A model generated the notes under the pieces. That model was not told where the DNA came from. It did no database searches and saw only the letters and a program-made list of their open reading frames with translations. Positions 47,947 to 56,243 of a stretch of 56,243 nt of DNA are shown piece after piece (position 1 is the first letter of the stretch; each line of letters opens with the position of its first letter). A program made the position numbers and the translations under genes. The DNA comes from Flavobacteriia bacterium. GTDB lineage: Bacteria; Bacteroidota; Bacteroidia; Flavobacteriales; Flavobacteriaceae. The stretch is taken from assembly GCA_004293165.1 (NCBI GenBank), contig RDYL01000013.1, positions 1 to 56,243 on the forward strand, read 5' to 3'.

Positions 47947-49308
47947 ATTTATTGCATACTCGACATAGAAACCACTGGAGGCCAATTCAACGAAGAAGGA
48001 ATTACCGAAATCGCCATTTATAAATTTGATGGTCATGAGGTGGTGGACCAATTCATTAGTTTGGTAAATCCAGAAAAGCCAATTCAACCTTTTGTGGTGA
48101 AATTGACTGGGATTAATAATGCCATGCTTCGAAGTGCTCCAAAATTTTATGAAGTTGCTAAAAGAATTATCGAAATTACAGAAGGATGCGTTGTCGTAGC
48201 TCATAATGCATCTTTCGATTATCGTATTTTAAAAACCGAATTCAGACGTTTGGGTTATGATTTCAAAAAGCAAACACTTTGCACGGTTGAATTAGCTAAA
48301 AAGTTAATTCCGGAACAAGAATCGTATAGTTTAGGAAAATTAGTTCGTGCGTTAGGAATTCCTATGGCAGACCGTCACAGAGCTAGTGGTGACGCCATGG
48401 CAACTGTGAAATTATTTAAGATGTTGATGGCAAAAGACGTTGAAAAAGAAATCGTAAAAAGTTTCATTAAAACGGAAATCAAATCGGGAATTTCACCAAA
48501 ACTATTGGATATTGTAGAAAGTTTACCTTCAAAAACGGGAATCTACTACATTCACAATGAAAAAGGCGATTTAATTTATATTGGTAAAAGTAAAAACATC
48601 AAAAAACGCGTCAACCAACATTTCACGGGAACTTCAAGTAAAAGTAAAAAAATACAACGCGATGTATTTACTGTCTCAGTTGAAGAAACGGGTAGCGAAT
48701 TAATAGCACTTTTAAAAGAAAGTGAAGAAATCAAAATCAATAAGCCTATTTATAATAGAGCGCAACGCAAAAGCATTTTTCAATATGCCTTATACATGCA
48801 TAAAAATGTAGATGGTTATTTAGCGTTAAGCGTTGAAAAAGCAGATGGCCGTAAAAAAGAAATTACGTCATTCACTACCTTACAAGAAGGAAGAAATGCT
48901 TTATTTAAAATTACCGAAAAACACAATTTGTGTCAGAAAATCAATGGTTTATACATCACGAAAAACGCTTGTTTTCAACATAAAATAAAAGAATGCAATG
49001 GCGCTTGTATTGGCGAAGAATCTCCGGAAAGTTATAACGAAAGAGTAACCGAATTTATAGAGGAAAACGCTTTTGAAAACAACAATATGATTATCATTGA
49101 TCGCGGTAGAACTTTTGATGAAAGAAGTGCCGTCTTAATTGAGAATGGTGTTTACAAAGGTTATTGTTTTTACGAATTAAATTATCAAATTACTAACATC
49201 GATATTCTGAAAAACATCATTATACCGATGCAACATAATCGCGATATTAAAACGATTATTCAAAGTTATTTACGCAAAAACAAAGTTTACAAAGTAATTA
49301 AGTTTTAA
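47947..49308 (+). CDS. DEDDh exonuclease/GIY-YIG nuclease fusion, ATT start
   Basis: This protein of about 453 residues has an N-terminal DnaQ-like exonuclease: from ATT 47947 it reads MYCILDIETTGGQFNEEGIT, giving the DIE motif, then HNASFDYRI and HRASGDAMATV. From about 185 on it has a GIY-YIG nuclease (KTGIYYIHNEKGDLIYIGKS) and a UvrC/Cho-like region. The first standard start, GTG at 48040, would remove the catalytic DIE motif, and TAA at 47941 blocks extension, so ATT is the only start that keeps the domain. It probably acts in DNA repair. It is followed by miaA. Confidence 0.85.
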   Translation: MYCILDIETTGGQFNEEGITEIAIYKFDGHEVVDQFISLVNPEKPIQPFVVKLTGINNAMLRSAPKFYEVAKRIIEITEGCVVVAHNASFDYRILKTEFRRLGYDFKKQTLCTVELAKKLIPEQESYSLGKLVRALGIPMADRHRASGDAMATVKLFKMLMAKDVEKEIVKSFIKTEIKSGISPKLLDIVESLPSKTGIYYIHNEKGDLIYIGKSKNIKKRVNQHFTGTSSKSKKIQRDVFTVSVEETGSELIALLKESEEIKINKPIYNRAQRKSIFQYALYMHKNVDGYLALSVEKADGRKKEITSFTTLQEGRNALFKITEKHNLCQKINGLYITKNACFQHKIKECNGACIGEESPESYNERVTEFIEENAFENNNMIIIDRGRTFDERSAVLIENGVYKGYCFYELNYQITNIDILKNIIIPMQHNRDIKTIIQSYLRKNKVYKVIKF

Positions 49309-49313
49309 AGTTG

Positions 49314-50240
49314 ATGAACTACCTAATTACAATCATCGGGCCAACAGCTATCGGAAAAACAGCGCTAAGTATTGCTTTAGCACAACATTTTGGTTGCGAT
49401 ATTATTTCGTGCGATAGCCGTCAGTTTTTTAAAGAAATGAAAATTGGCACGGCTGTTCCAAGTGATATAGAATTAGCTGCTGCACCACATCATTTTATCC
49501 AGAATAAAACGATTTTTGAAAGTTATTCTGTTGGTGATTTTGAACAAGAAGCTTTAGCTAAATTGGACGAATTATTTCAGAAAAACAACATTCAAATTAT
49601 GGTCGGTGGTTCAGGTTTGTATGTGGAAGCGGTTTTGAAAGGATTTGATGATTTTCCAGATATTGATGATTCGGTAAGAGAAACAATTAATACAAAATTT
49701 GATAGCTTAGGTATCGAATATTTGCAAGAGCAATTACAAAAATTAGATTCGGAATATTATACAAAACTTTCAACTGAAAATCCGCAAACACTTCAAAATC
49801 CGCAACGAATGAAACGTTTTGTGGAAGTATGTTTAGGAACGGGAAAACCGTATTCAAGTTTTATTGGAAAACGAAAAAATGTGAGAAACTTCACTCCTAT
49901 TATAATTGGTTTAGAAGCGGACAGAGAAATAATGTACGATAGAATCAACCAACGCGTTGATATCATGCTAAATGAAGGTCTTTTAGCCGAAGCACAAGCA
50001 TTGTATCCAAATAAACAATTGAATGCATTGCAAACAGTTGGTTACAGAGAATTATTCGATTATTTTGATGGAAAAACAACCTTAGAATTCGCTATCGAAC
50101 AAATTAAAATGAATACGCGACGTTTTGCAAAACGCCAAATTACTTGGTTTAAACGAACTGAAAATGTGAGTTGGTTTGATTATTTGATGGATAAAAAAGA
50201 GATTATAAAAAAAATAGAATCACAGATTCAAAAATTATAA
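49314..50240 (+). CDS. miaA: tRNA dimethylallyltransferase
   Basis: This 308-residue enzyme adds dimethylallyl to A37 of tRNAs that read UNN codons. It carries the P-loop GPTAIGKTALS, the SCDSRQFFKEMKIGTA motif, PHHFIQNKTI, MVGGSGLYVEAV and NPQRMKRFVEVCLGTGKPYS, with the C-terminal TRRFAKRQITWFKR. ATG 49314 is used, 5 nt after the exonuclease stop; the codon before it is a TTG. Confidence 0.96.
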   Translation: MNYLITIIGPTAIGKTALSIALAQHFGCDIISCDSRQFFKEMKIGTAVPSDIELAAAPHHFIQNKTIFESYSVGDFEQEALAKLDELFQKNNIQIMVGGSGLYVEAVLKGFDDFPDIDDSVRETINTKFDSLGIEYLQEQLQKLDSEYYTKLSTENPQTLQNPQRMKRFVEVCLGTGKPYSSFIGKRKNVRNFTPIIIGLEADREIMYDRINQRVDIMLNEGLLAEAQALYPNKQLNALQTVGYRELFDYFDGKTTLEFAIEQIKMNTRRFAKRQITWFKRTENVSWFDYLMDKKEIIKKIESQIQKL

Positions 50241-50242
50241 AA

Positions 50243-50968
50243 ATGCCCATTTCTCCTCATTTTACTTCTATCTTAAAACAAGAATACGAAATCAACTTTC
50301 TACAATGCTATCCAAATGGTTTGTTGAAATACACCGATTTATGCAATATTTTTCAAATCACTGCTGGAATTCATGCCGATTTAGGCGGAATTAGTTTTAG
50401 CGATATGCAAGAACATCACCAGGCGTGGGTAATGAGCAAAATGCGTTTAGAAATTATCAGCTTACCGAAATGGAAAGAGAAAGTTACCGTAAAAACGTGG
50501 ATTAAATCGTTAGAAAATTCGCGTTCAACTCGATGTTTGGAATTGTATCGTGGTAATGAAAAATTAGCAGGTTGCGAAACCTATTGGGCAGTATTGAATA
50601 CTCAAATCAGAAGACCTGAAAATTTAGCTTTACCTCACGAACATTTTATCAAATATCCAGAACACAGCGCTACTGAAAAATCGGTACAACGAATTAATTT
50701 GGATATTCCTTTTGAAAAAGTTTTGGATTACAAAGTACAATTATCGGATTTAGATATTGTAAATCATGCTAACAACGTAAGATACCTAGAATGGTGTCTA
50801 AATACCATGGATAGAAAATTTATCCTAAAACAGCACATAAAAGGTTTTGAAATGAATTTTCTAAAAGAATTGAATTGGAATGACGAAGTGATCATTTCAA
50901 ATAATGAAAATACATATGTAATCTCTAAAGAAGATAAGATTTGTTTCGCATTAGAAATAAACGAATAA
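50243..50968 (+). CDS. Acyl-ACP thioesterase
   Basis: This 241-residue protein has two hotdog domains as in FatA/FatB-type thioesterases: the N-terminal half has LKYTDLCNIFQITAGIHAD and HHQAWVMSKMRLEII; the second half has QLSDLDIVNHANNVRYLEWC with the Asp-Asn-His region of the active site. It releases fatty acids from acyl carrier protein. It follows miaA by 2 nt and ends at a bidirectional terminator. Confidence 0.88.
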   Translation: MPISPHFTSILKQEYEINFLQCYPNGLLKYTDLCNIFQITAGIHADLGGISFSDMQEHHQAWVMSKMRLEIISLPKWKEKVTVKTWIKSLENSRSTRCLELYRGNEKLAGCETYWAVLNTQIRRPENLALPHEHFIKYPEHSATEKSVQRINLDIPFEKVLDYKVQLSDLDIVNHANNVRYLEWCLNTMDRKFILKQHIKGFEMNFLKELNWNDEVIISNNENTYVISKEDKICFALEINE

Positions 50969-50997
50969 AAAAAGTCCTGATTACTCAGGACTTTTTT
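50967..50997. terminator. Bidirectional terminator
   Basis: AAAAAAGTCCTGA and TCAGGACTTTTTT enclose a TTAC loop; it lies between the convergent thioesterase and response regulator genes. Confidence 0.85.
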
Positions 50998-50998
50998 G

Positions 50999-51697
50999 TT
51001 ATTTTTTGATTACTAATCTAAAACCTTCACCATGAATGTTTAAGATTTCTACGTTTTCATCTTGTTTTAAGAATTTTCTCAATTTAGCTATATATACGTC
51101 CATACTTCTTGAAGTGAAATAATTATCATCTCTCCAAATTTTTGTTAATGCTAATTCTCTAGGCATTAAGTCATTTTCATGAAGTGCTAACATTTTTAAT
51201 AACTCACACTCTTTTGGAGATAACTTAATTGGCTCATGCCCAGGAAAAGTTAAGAAACGCAGTTTAGAATTTAAATGGAATTTACCAATTTCAAACTCAA
51301 ATTTGGTGGTATCTGGTTTCACTTCTGAAGCTTTTCTTTGGATAATAGCCTTGATTTTCATTAAAAGAACTTCCGAATCAAACGGTTTATTTAAATAATC
51401 GTCTGCTCCTACTTTATATCCTTTTAAAACGTCTTCTTTTAGTGTTTTAGCTGTTAAAAAGATAATTGGCACTTCTTGGTTTTTCTCACGGATTTCTCTC
51501 GCTAAAGTATAACCATCTTTATAGGGCATCATGACATCCAAGATGCATAAATCGTATATATCTTTTTTAAATTTTTCAAAACCTTCCATTCCGTTTTTTG
51601 CTAACGTCACTTCAAAATCATTGATCATTAAATAATCTTTTAAAACGGCTCCAAAATTTGGATCGTCTTCAACTAATAATATTTTTTTTGCTTCCAT
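50999..51697 (-). CDS. OmpR-family response regulator
   Basis: This 232-residue protein has a receiver domain (phospho-acceptor Asp54 in CILDVMMPYKDG, conserved DD at 11-12 and Lys in FLTAKT), followed by a winged-helix DNA-binding domain (LSPKECELLKMLALHENDLM, YFTSRSMDVYIAKLRKFLKQ). It pairs with the histidine kinase encoded 18 nt upstream on the same strand. The pair resembles RprX/RprY of Bacteroides; that identity is not certain. Confidence 0.94.
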   Translation of the reverse strand: MEAKKILLVEDDPNFGAVLKDYLMINDFEVTLAKNGMEGFEKFKKDIYDLCILDVMMPYKDGYTLAREIREKNQEVPIIFLTAKTLKEDVLKGYKVGADDYLNKPFDSEVLLMKIKAIIQRKASEVKPDTTKFEFEIGKFHLNSKLRFLTFPGHEPIKLSPKECELLKMLALHENDLMPRELALTKIWRDDNYFTSRSMDVYIAKLRKFLKQDENVEILNIHGEGFRLVIKK

Positions 51698-51715
51698 AGT
51701 TTATAGTGTATCTTT

Positions 51716-53299
51716 TTAATTTATTAATGGTAATTTTATAATAAAGGTGCTACCTTTTCCTTTTTCGCTTTCTACAAATATTTGCCCGTTATGGTCTTCA
51801 ATAATTTGTTTTACATACGCTAAACCTAAACCGTGACCTTTAACATTGTGTAAATCTCCAGTATGTTCACGATAGAATTTTTCAAAAACTCTTTTTTGAG
51901 CTACTTTACTCATTCCTGCTCCTTGATCTTGAATTTTAATCAAGATAAAGTCTTTAATATTTTCGGTAAATACATCAATTACTGGTGCATTTGGCGAATA
52001 TTTAATTGCATTATCTAACACATTTACTAATACGTTGGTAAAATGAACTTCGTTTAAAAGGATTGTATTTCGTTGTGCATTAAAATGTTGATGAATAATT
52101 CCTTCTCTATCTTCTACAATTAAACTAACATGCTCTATTGCATCTTCAATAATTTCTGAAACATCTCGAGGTTCTTTTGAAATATCTAATTCGTTTTTTT
52201 CTAATTTAGAAATTCGTAAAACATTTTCAACCTGAGCGTGCATTCGTTTGTTTTCTTCTTTTATCATTTGAAGATATCGTTGCACTTTTTCTTTATCATC
52301 AATAATTTTTGGATTCTTAATTGCATCTAAAGCTAAATTGATAGTAGCAATAGGCGTTTTAAATTCATGCGTCATATTGTTAATGAAATCGGTTTTGATT
52401 TCAGAAATTTGTTTTTGTTTTATTAATTGATTCAAGGCACTTGAATAAGTTAAAACAATAACCAAAGTAAACAATAAAGACAGACTTGAAATTCCAATTA
52501 ATGAAGAAAAAACAAATTTATTTTTTTGTGGAAAACTAACTAATAATTGATATTTAGAAAGTCCTTCATTGTCTTGAAATACAGGTATCCCATATGTTGT
52601 ATTACTATTGTATTTAAAGTCTTCAGAACGTATTTTAGTTGCTAAACCATTACTGTATATTCCAAATTCAAAAGGTGTTTTTACACCATACTTATGAAGT
52701 TCGTCTTTTAAATATTTACCTAATTGTTCCGTCGAAACTCTTTCTTGCAATGGTTTTAAAGAGACTACATCTTTAAATGTTACTTCAAAATTTGCTTTGT
52801 CTAAACTTGTAACGCTTCCTACTTTTTTCATGGAAACATCTGGAAAAGAACGAATCTTTAACGTTCCATCATTTATAGTATTTCCATTAAAAACTTCCGT
52901 TTTTCTTTTTGAAATAACTTTCCCAAAATTAATAGCTTCAGCGTTTTTATCGAAAAAAGAACCGTTAATACCATAATTTTCAGCGACTAATGTGTTCGTA
53001 TAAATTATAGTTTCATTCGTTTTTTTATCACGCTCGTAAAAATAAATCTCTTTTAATTCTTCTTCTTTAGGTATTTTTCCGGTGCTATCAATAATTTTAT
53101 TATAATAGTTATAGAAAGAAACCATTTCTTTTTCATTGATTGTATTAGAAACGTTTCCTAAAACTTGTTGCACATGGTATTTGAATTCTTCTTCATTTTT
53201 ATCCAAAGAAGTAGATATCCAATACAATTGAACTAAAATAATTCCTATTAATGACAAACTCATTAAAAAGACCAATAATCTAAATCTTGATTTATTCAT
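51716..53299 (-). CDS. Two-component sensor histidine kinase
   Basis: This 527-residue protein has membrane segments at about 8-29 and 262-286 enclosing a periplasmic sensor domain with no recognised fold. The kinase part has the phospho-accepting His311 in INNMTHEFKTPIATI, the N box NVLDNAIKYSPNAP, G1 IQDQGAGMS and G2 GHGLGLAYVKQII. No HAMP domain is evident. It phosphorylates the regulator encoded downstream. Signals are unknown. Confidence 0.94.
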   Translation of the reverse strand: MNKSRFRLLVFLMSLSLIGIILVQLYWISTSLDKNEEEFKYHVQQVLGNVSNTINEKEMVSFYNYYNKIIDSTGKIPKEEELKEIYFYERDKKTNETIIYTNTLVAENYGINGSFFDKNAEAINFGKVISKRKTEVFNGNTINDGTLKIRSFPDVSMKKVGSVTSLDKANFEVTFKDVVSLKPLQERVSTEQLGKYLKDELHKYGVKTPFEFGIYSNGLATKIRSEDFKYNSNTTYGIPVFQDNEGLSKYQLLVSFPQKNKFVFSSLIGISSLSLLFTLVIVLTYSSALNQLIKQKQISEIKTDFINNMTHEFKTPIATINLALDAIKNPKIIDDKEKVQRYLQMIKEENKRMHAQVENVLRISKLEKNELDISKEPRDVSEIIEDAIEHVSLIVEDREGIIHQHFNAQRNTILLNEVHFTNVLVNVLDNAIKYSPNAPVIDVFTENIKDFILIKIQDQGAGMSKVAQKRVFEKFYREHTGDLHNVKGHGLGLAYVKQIIEDHNGQIFVESEKGKGSTFIIKLPLIN

Positions 53300-53370
53300 C
53301 GAAACAAATTTAACATTTTAACACTTCTTGTTAAAATACATTAACCAAAGATTAACATAATAACCTTTTA

Positions 53371-53958
53371 TTATGTTTTTGCTAAAATTTTAAGAATTTC
53401 ATCAATTTTTAATAAAGTTGTTTCCAAATTTGTATTTTCTACAACAAAATCGCTTAGTTTTATTTTATCTGCTTCGGGAAGTTGATTTTTAATTCGTGCT
53501 GAAACGCTCTTTTTACTTGAATTATCTCGTTTCATAGCTCTTTCTATCCTAACTTCTTCTGGAGCTGTTATTAAGATTACTTTATCGCAATCTTTATGAC
53601 CTCCTGTTTCAAACAAAATAGCTACTTCTTTAATTATAAAAGGGACATTTTTATGTTCATTTATCCAATTACCAAAATGATTTTTAACTTCTGGATGAAC
53701 AATCGCATTTAGTTGTTTTAATTTCTCAGGATTAGAAAATACAAATTCAGCAATTTTATTCCGATTTAAAGTGTTATCATCATTTAAAACGGATTGGGGA
53801 AACAAATTTTGAATATTATGTTTAACATCAGTACGTTCCATTATTTTCTTAGCTTCTTCATCTGCTATGTAAACTGGAATACCTTTTGAAGCAATATAAT
53901 TAGCTACGGTAGATTTACCACTTCCAATTCCTCCTGTTAAACCAATAATTCTAGTCAT
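53371..53958 (-). CDS. coaE: Dephospho-CoA kinase
   Basis: This 195-residue enzyme makes the last step of coenzyme A synthesis, phosphorylating the 3'-OH of dephospho-CoA. It has the P-loop LTGGIGSGKSTVANYI (8-23), the IADEEAKKIM region, FVFSNPEKLKQLNAIVHPEV (the conserved HP) and KVILITAPEEVRIERAMKRD. Length is normal. It lies 2 nt after the glycosyltransferase gene and upstream of the two-component genes on the same strand. Confidence 0.95.
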   Translation of the reverse strand: MTRIIGLTGGIGSGKSTVANYIASKGIPVYIADEEAKKIMERTDVKHNIQNLFPQSVLNDDNTLNRNKIAEFVFSNPEKLKQLNAIVHPEVKNHFGNWINEHKNVPFIIKEVAILFETGGHKDCDKVILITAPEEVRIERAMKRDNSSKKSVSARIKNQLPEADKIKLSDFVVENTNLETTLLKIDEILKILAKT

Positions 53959-53960
53959 TT

Positions 53961-54959
53961 TTACTTCTTAAAAAATAATTCTGGAAATGCCACTTGTGGC
54001 TGTTTTTTTAATAATACAACTTTATAAAAAGAAAGTAAAAAACCTTTTCCATATCCATAAAATTGAATTACAGCTGCCCATATTGAATATAACGCTATTT
54101 TTAAACTTTTATTAGTCAATAAAGAACTCATAAAAAGCAACGAAAAATAAAATATGTATAAAGCAATAAATATATAAATAGCAAAAAATGTTAATAGAAC
54201 TGAAAATAAAAATCCAATTAAAAAAAGACTTGGAAACCAAAAAGTAATTATAGCATACTCAGGATACCATGAATTTAATATTGGTCTTGCCTTTCCAAAT
54301 TTATTTACTTGAATTTGAAATTTTTCCCAACTAATTCTTCTTTTATGATACACAAAAGCATTTTTAATTAATTTAGTTTTAAAACCTAAATTCCATAATC
54401 TAATTGATAAATCTGGATCTTCACCAGGGTGAATATTTCCAAAACCATTAGATGTCTCAAAAGCTTTTTTAGACAATCCCATATTAAAACTTCGAGGTTG
54501 AAATTTATCAACTTTTTCACTTCCACCTCTAATTCCCCCTGTAGTTAAAAAAGATGTCATTGTAAAATTAATTGCTTTTTGAATATCTGAAAATGAATCC
54601 AATGCAGCATCAGGACCACCAAAACAATGTACATATTCTAATTCTAAACTCTTTTGAACATGTGTTAAATAATCTGAAGGAATTATACAATCTGAATCTA
54701 AAATAATAAAATAATCGCCTTTCGCATTTTGCATTCCAAAATTTCGAGAATCTCCAGGACCAGAGTTAGGCTTAAAAAAATACGAAATAGTTAATATATT
54801 ACTATATTTTTCAATAATACTATGACATGGAATTGTTGAACCATCTTCGATTATTACAACCTCAAAAGGAATATTAGAAGTGAATTTTGTTAAACTTTCT
54901 AATAATTCATCAACTTCATCGGGTCGATTATAAACGGGAACAATAAACGAAAAATACAT
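53961..54959 (-). CDS. Family 2 glycosyltransferase with membrane tail
   Basis: This 332-residue protein has a GT-A fold: FSFIVPVYNRPDEVDELLES at the start, EVVIIEDGS, GPGDSRNFGMQNAKGDYFII, LDSDCIIPSDYL with the DxD-like metal site, and GEDPDLSIRLWNLG. The last 100 residues hold two to three membrane segments. It probably builds a surface polysaccharide or glycan at the inner membrane. It directly precedes coaE, with 2 nt between. Confidence 0.92.
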   Translation of the reverse strand: MYFSFIVPVYNRPDEVDELLESLTKFTSNIPFEVVIIEDGSTIPCHSIIEKYSNILTISYFFKPNSGPGDSRNFGMQNAKGDYFIILDSDCIIPSDYLTHVQKSLELEYVHCFGGPDAALDSFSDIQKAINFTMTSFLTTGGIRGGSEKVDKFQPRSFNMGLSKKAFETSNGFGNIHPGEDPDLSIRLWNLGFKTKLIKNAFVYHKRRISWEKFQIQVNKFGKARPILNSWYPEYAIITFWFPSLFLIGFLFSVLLTFFAIYIFIALYIFYFSLLFMSSLLTNKSLKIALYSIWAAVIQFYGYGKGFLLSFYKVVLLKKQPQVAFPELFFKK

Positions 54960-55048
54960 GTTACTTTTTTTTACAAACCTACATAAAATTTAAAGATTAT
55001 GTATCGAAGTTTTAACTTTTATGAAGATTGTAAACGTCATTTTTAAAA

Positions 55049-55078
55049 CAAAAAAAGTCCCGATAAATCGGGACTTTA
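55049..55078 (-). terminator. Terminator after the T9SS adhesin-like gene
   Basis: AAAGTCCCGA (55054-55063) and TCGGGACTTT (55068-55077) form a 10-bp stem with an A/T run on the side expected for the minus-strand gene. Confidence 0.85.
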
Positions 55079-55099
55079 ATCATTAACTTAAACTATTAA

Positions 55100-56243
55100 T
55101 TATTGCTTAACTACTTTTAAAGTTTTGATAGTATCACCTACTGTTACATTTACAATGTATGTACCAGCACTTAATTGAGACATATCAATTTGTGATGAAG
55201 TTTCATTAATGTTTTTAGAAATTACTTCTTGACCTATCATATTAATAACTCTAACAGAAGAAATTTCAGAAGTGTAAGAAACATTTAATACATCTTTAAC
55301 AGGGTTTGGATAAGCAGAGAAATTAGCATTATCAAATGAACCTGAAGATAACGAAGCATCATATGCTGATACTAAGAAAGTTCCTGAAATATCATTCCCA
55401 GATTCCCAAACTCTAAAGTAAAGCACTTCACCTGGTGTTCTTCCAGTAACAGAAATCAATGGTTGATCATTTGGAGTAGCACTTGAAGAATCATTACAAT
55501 CTACTAACACTAATGCACCACATGAACCACTATAAACAGCACCAGCACCATCTGTAATACCACCTACGTTTGTGTTAAGTTCAAAAGTTAAACTTCCAGA
55601 AGCAGGAACTACAGCAGAATACCAAACATCACCTCCTAAATAACTAGCACAACCTGGAGCTGTTTCACCAACTGAAGCCGTAGCAGCAAAACTTGTTCCA
55701 ACAATATCATTATCATCAAATACACCTCCTGGAGTCAATACTTGAGCATTTGCACAATTATCATTAGCTGGAGGACATCCTAAGACAGAAAAAGTATCTA
55801 CTAAACTATTACAAGTTAAATTTAAAGAATCTGAAACATTTATGTTAATTGAAGTTCCAAAGTTATATGGTCCTAAATTAATTATTCCAATTGATGTTAT
55901 TGGCCAAGTTGATATACCATCAGTTAAGATAAATGATCCAACACCTAGTGAAGTTACATTAATATCAATTGAAAATTGATTATTTAAACAATTTAAAGAA
56001 GTTGACGCTGTTAATGTTGGTAAAATCAACATGGATGAATTTGAAAAAGAAGCAGAAGATACTGATGAACATCCTCCGTTTGTTGCAATAACTGTATAAC
56101 TTGTTCCTTCTACCATGCCTGATATCAAACCACTTGGTGCTATTGTAATTCCTGATGTAGCAGGTGTAAATAGATAGGTATTTGAAGCATCATAATTCGA
56201 AATTGTACTAGTTCCCGAAGATGAACAACTTGAAGCTGTTGAA
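55100..56243 (-). CDS. T9SS-secreted adhesin-like protein, 5' end cut off
   Basis: The frame stays open to the window edge (first complete codon at 56242), so the N terminus and signal peptide lie outside. The visible 380 residues contain Ig-like Ser/Thr-rich repeats with paired Cys (TNGGCSSVSSASFSNSSMLI), a domain with ANDNCANAQVLTPGGVFDDN and VWYSAVVPASGSLTFELNTN as found in flavobacterial surface proteins, and a type A T9SS sorting domain at the end (FSAYPNPVKDVLNVSY, LSAGTYIVNVTVGDTIKTLK). It is probably a cell-surface or released adhesin. The ATG at 56128 is internal. Confidence 0.88.
   Translation of the reverse strand, partial: STASSCSSSGTSTISNYDASNTYLFTPATSGITIAPSGLISGMVEGTSYTVIATNGGCSSVSSASFSNSSMLILPTLTASTSLNCLNNQFSIDINVTSLGVGSFILTDGISTWPITSIGIINLGPYNFGTSININVSDSLNLTCNSLVDTFSVLGCPPANDNCANAQVLTPGGVFDDNDIVGTSFAATASVGETAPGCASYLGGDVWYSAVVPASGSLTFELNTNVGGITDGAGAVYSGSCGALVLVDCNDSSSATPNDQPLISVTGRTPGEVLYFRVWESGNDISGTFLVSAYDASLSSGSFDNANFSAYPNPVKDVLNVSYTSEISSVRVINMIGQEVISKNINETSSQIDMSQLSAGTYIVNVTVGDTIKTLKVVKQ

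Noticed and set aside
1..56243. tRNA or ribosomal RNA genes
   Set aside because: No cloverleaf with a GTTCGA-type T loop or rRNA segment was noticed by eye; a tRNAscan/Infernal run would settle it.

Overview
The window looks like a chromosomal segment of a Flavobacterium-like member of the Flavobacteriaceae (Bacteroidota). The DNA is AT-rich. Many genes are preceded by the Bacteroidota promoter form TTG-N17-23-TAnnTTTG, and starts do not depend on Shine-Dalgarno sequences. There are two proteins with type IX secretion (T9SS) C-terminal domains, an HU-HIG type DNA-binding protein, and many lineage-typical intergenic repeats.

Layout. 1-667: gene-free leader with hairpin repeats and a probable Flavo-1 RNA. 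668-3976: thrS-infC-rpmI-rplT translation cluster; infC appears to start at an ATA codon. 4051-6667: type II restriction-modification operon (HTH-fused m5C methyltransferase, then HNH endonuclease). 6805-15328: housekeeping genes (rlmF, a DUF1569 protein, a secreted protein of unknown role, dnaB, accA, an EamA transporter, lptG-like permease, tgt). 15683-17612: transketolase split into two genes. 17865-18248: HU-like protein with a three-copy 22-bp CCCTAGGG repeat upstream.

18497-26785 is the accessory region and the main result. A tyrosine recombinase broken by a frameshift and an early stop is followed by co-oriented small genes. They are separated by sites built like integron attC sites (R''-L''...L'-R' with AAC/GTT cores). 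The first bases of each proposed cassette are complementary to the R'' box at that cassette's own far end (9/10, 8/8, 8/8, 11/15 and 8/8 for the first five). This is the signature expected if each unit once existed as a closed circle. Cassette 1 (19631-21897) carries a Pycsar-like anti-phage operon: two divergent class III nucleotide cyclases flanking a PycTM-like membrane effector. Cassette 2 is only 99 bp and has no gene. Cassette 3 has two membrane proteins, one RDD-like. Cassette 4 is a ParDE-type toxin-antitoxin pair with a palindromic operator. Cassettes 5 and 6 encode a lipoprotein, and a small membrane protein plus a lipoprotein. I therefore read the region as a decaying integron of Bacteroidota type carrying defence and stability genes.

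26868-56243 returns to chromosomal genes: pdxH; an ECF sigma/anti-sigma/periplasmic sensor operon; lipoproteins; an rRNA m5C methyltransferase; a T9SS-secreted endonuclease I; the SRP RNA (ffs, minus strand); a glutamine cyclotransferase; nitronate monooxygenase; a large metzincin-like protease; a decaying lysine-rich secreted protein; an OmpW-like porin; smpB; pcm; an oxidoreductase and hbd; DUF1015; a YggS-type PLP protein; an exonuclease/GIY-YIG fusion that seems to start at ATT; miaA; an acyl-ACP thioesterase; a two-component system; coaE; a glycosyltransferase; and a T9SS adhesin-like protein cut by the window end. No tRNA, 5S/16S/23S rRNA or CRISPR array was seen. All calls come from reading the sequence; no database search was run.
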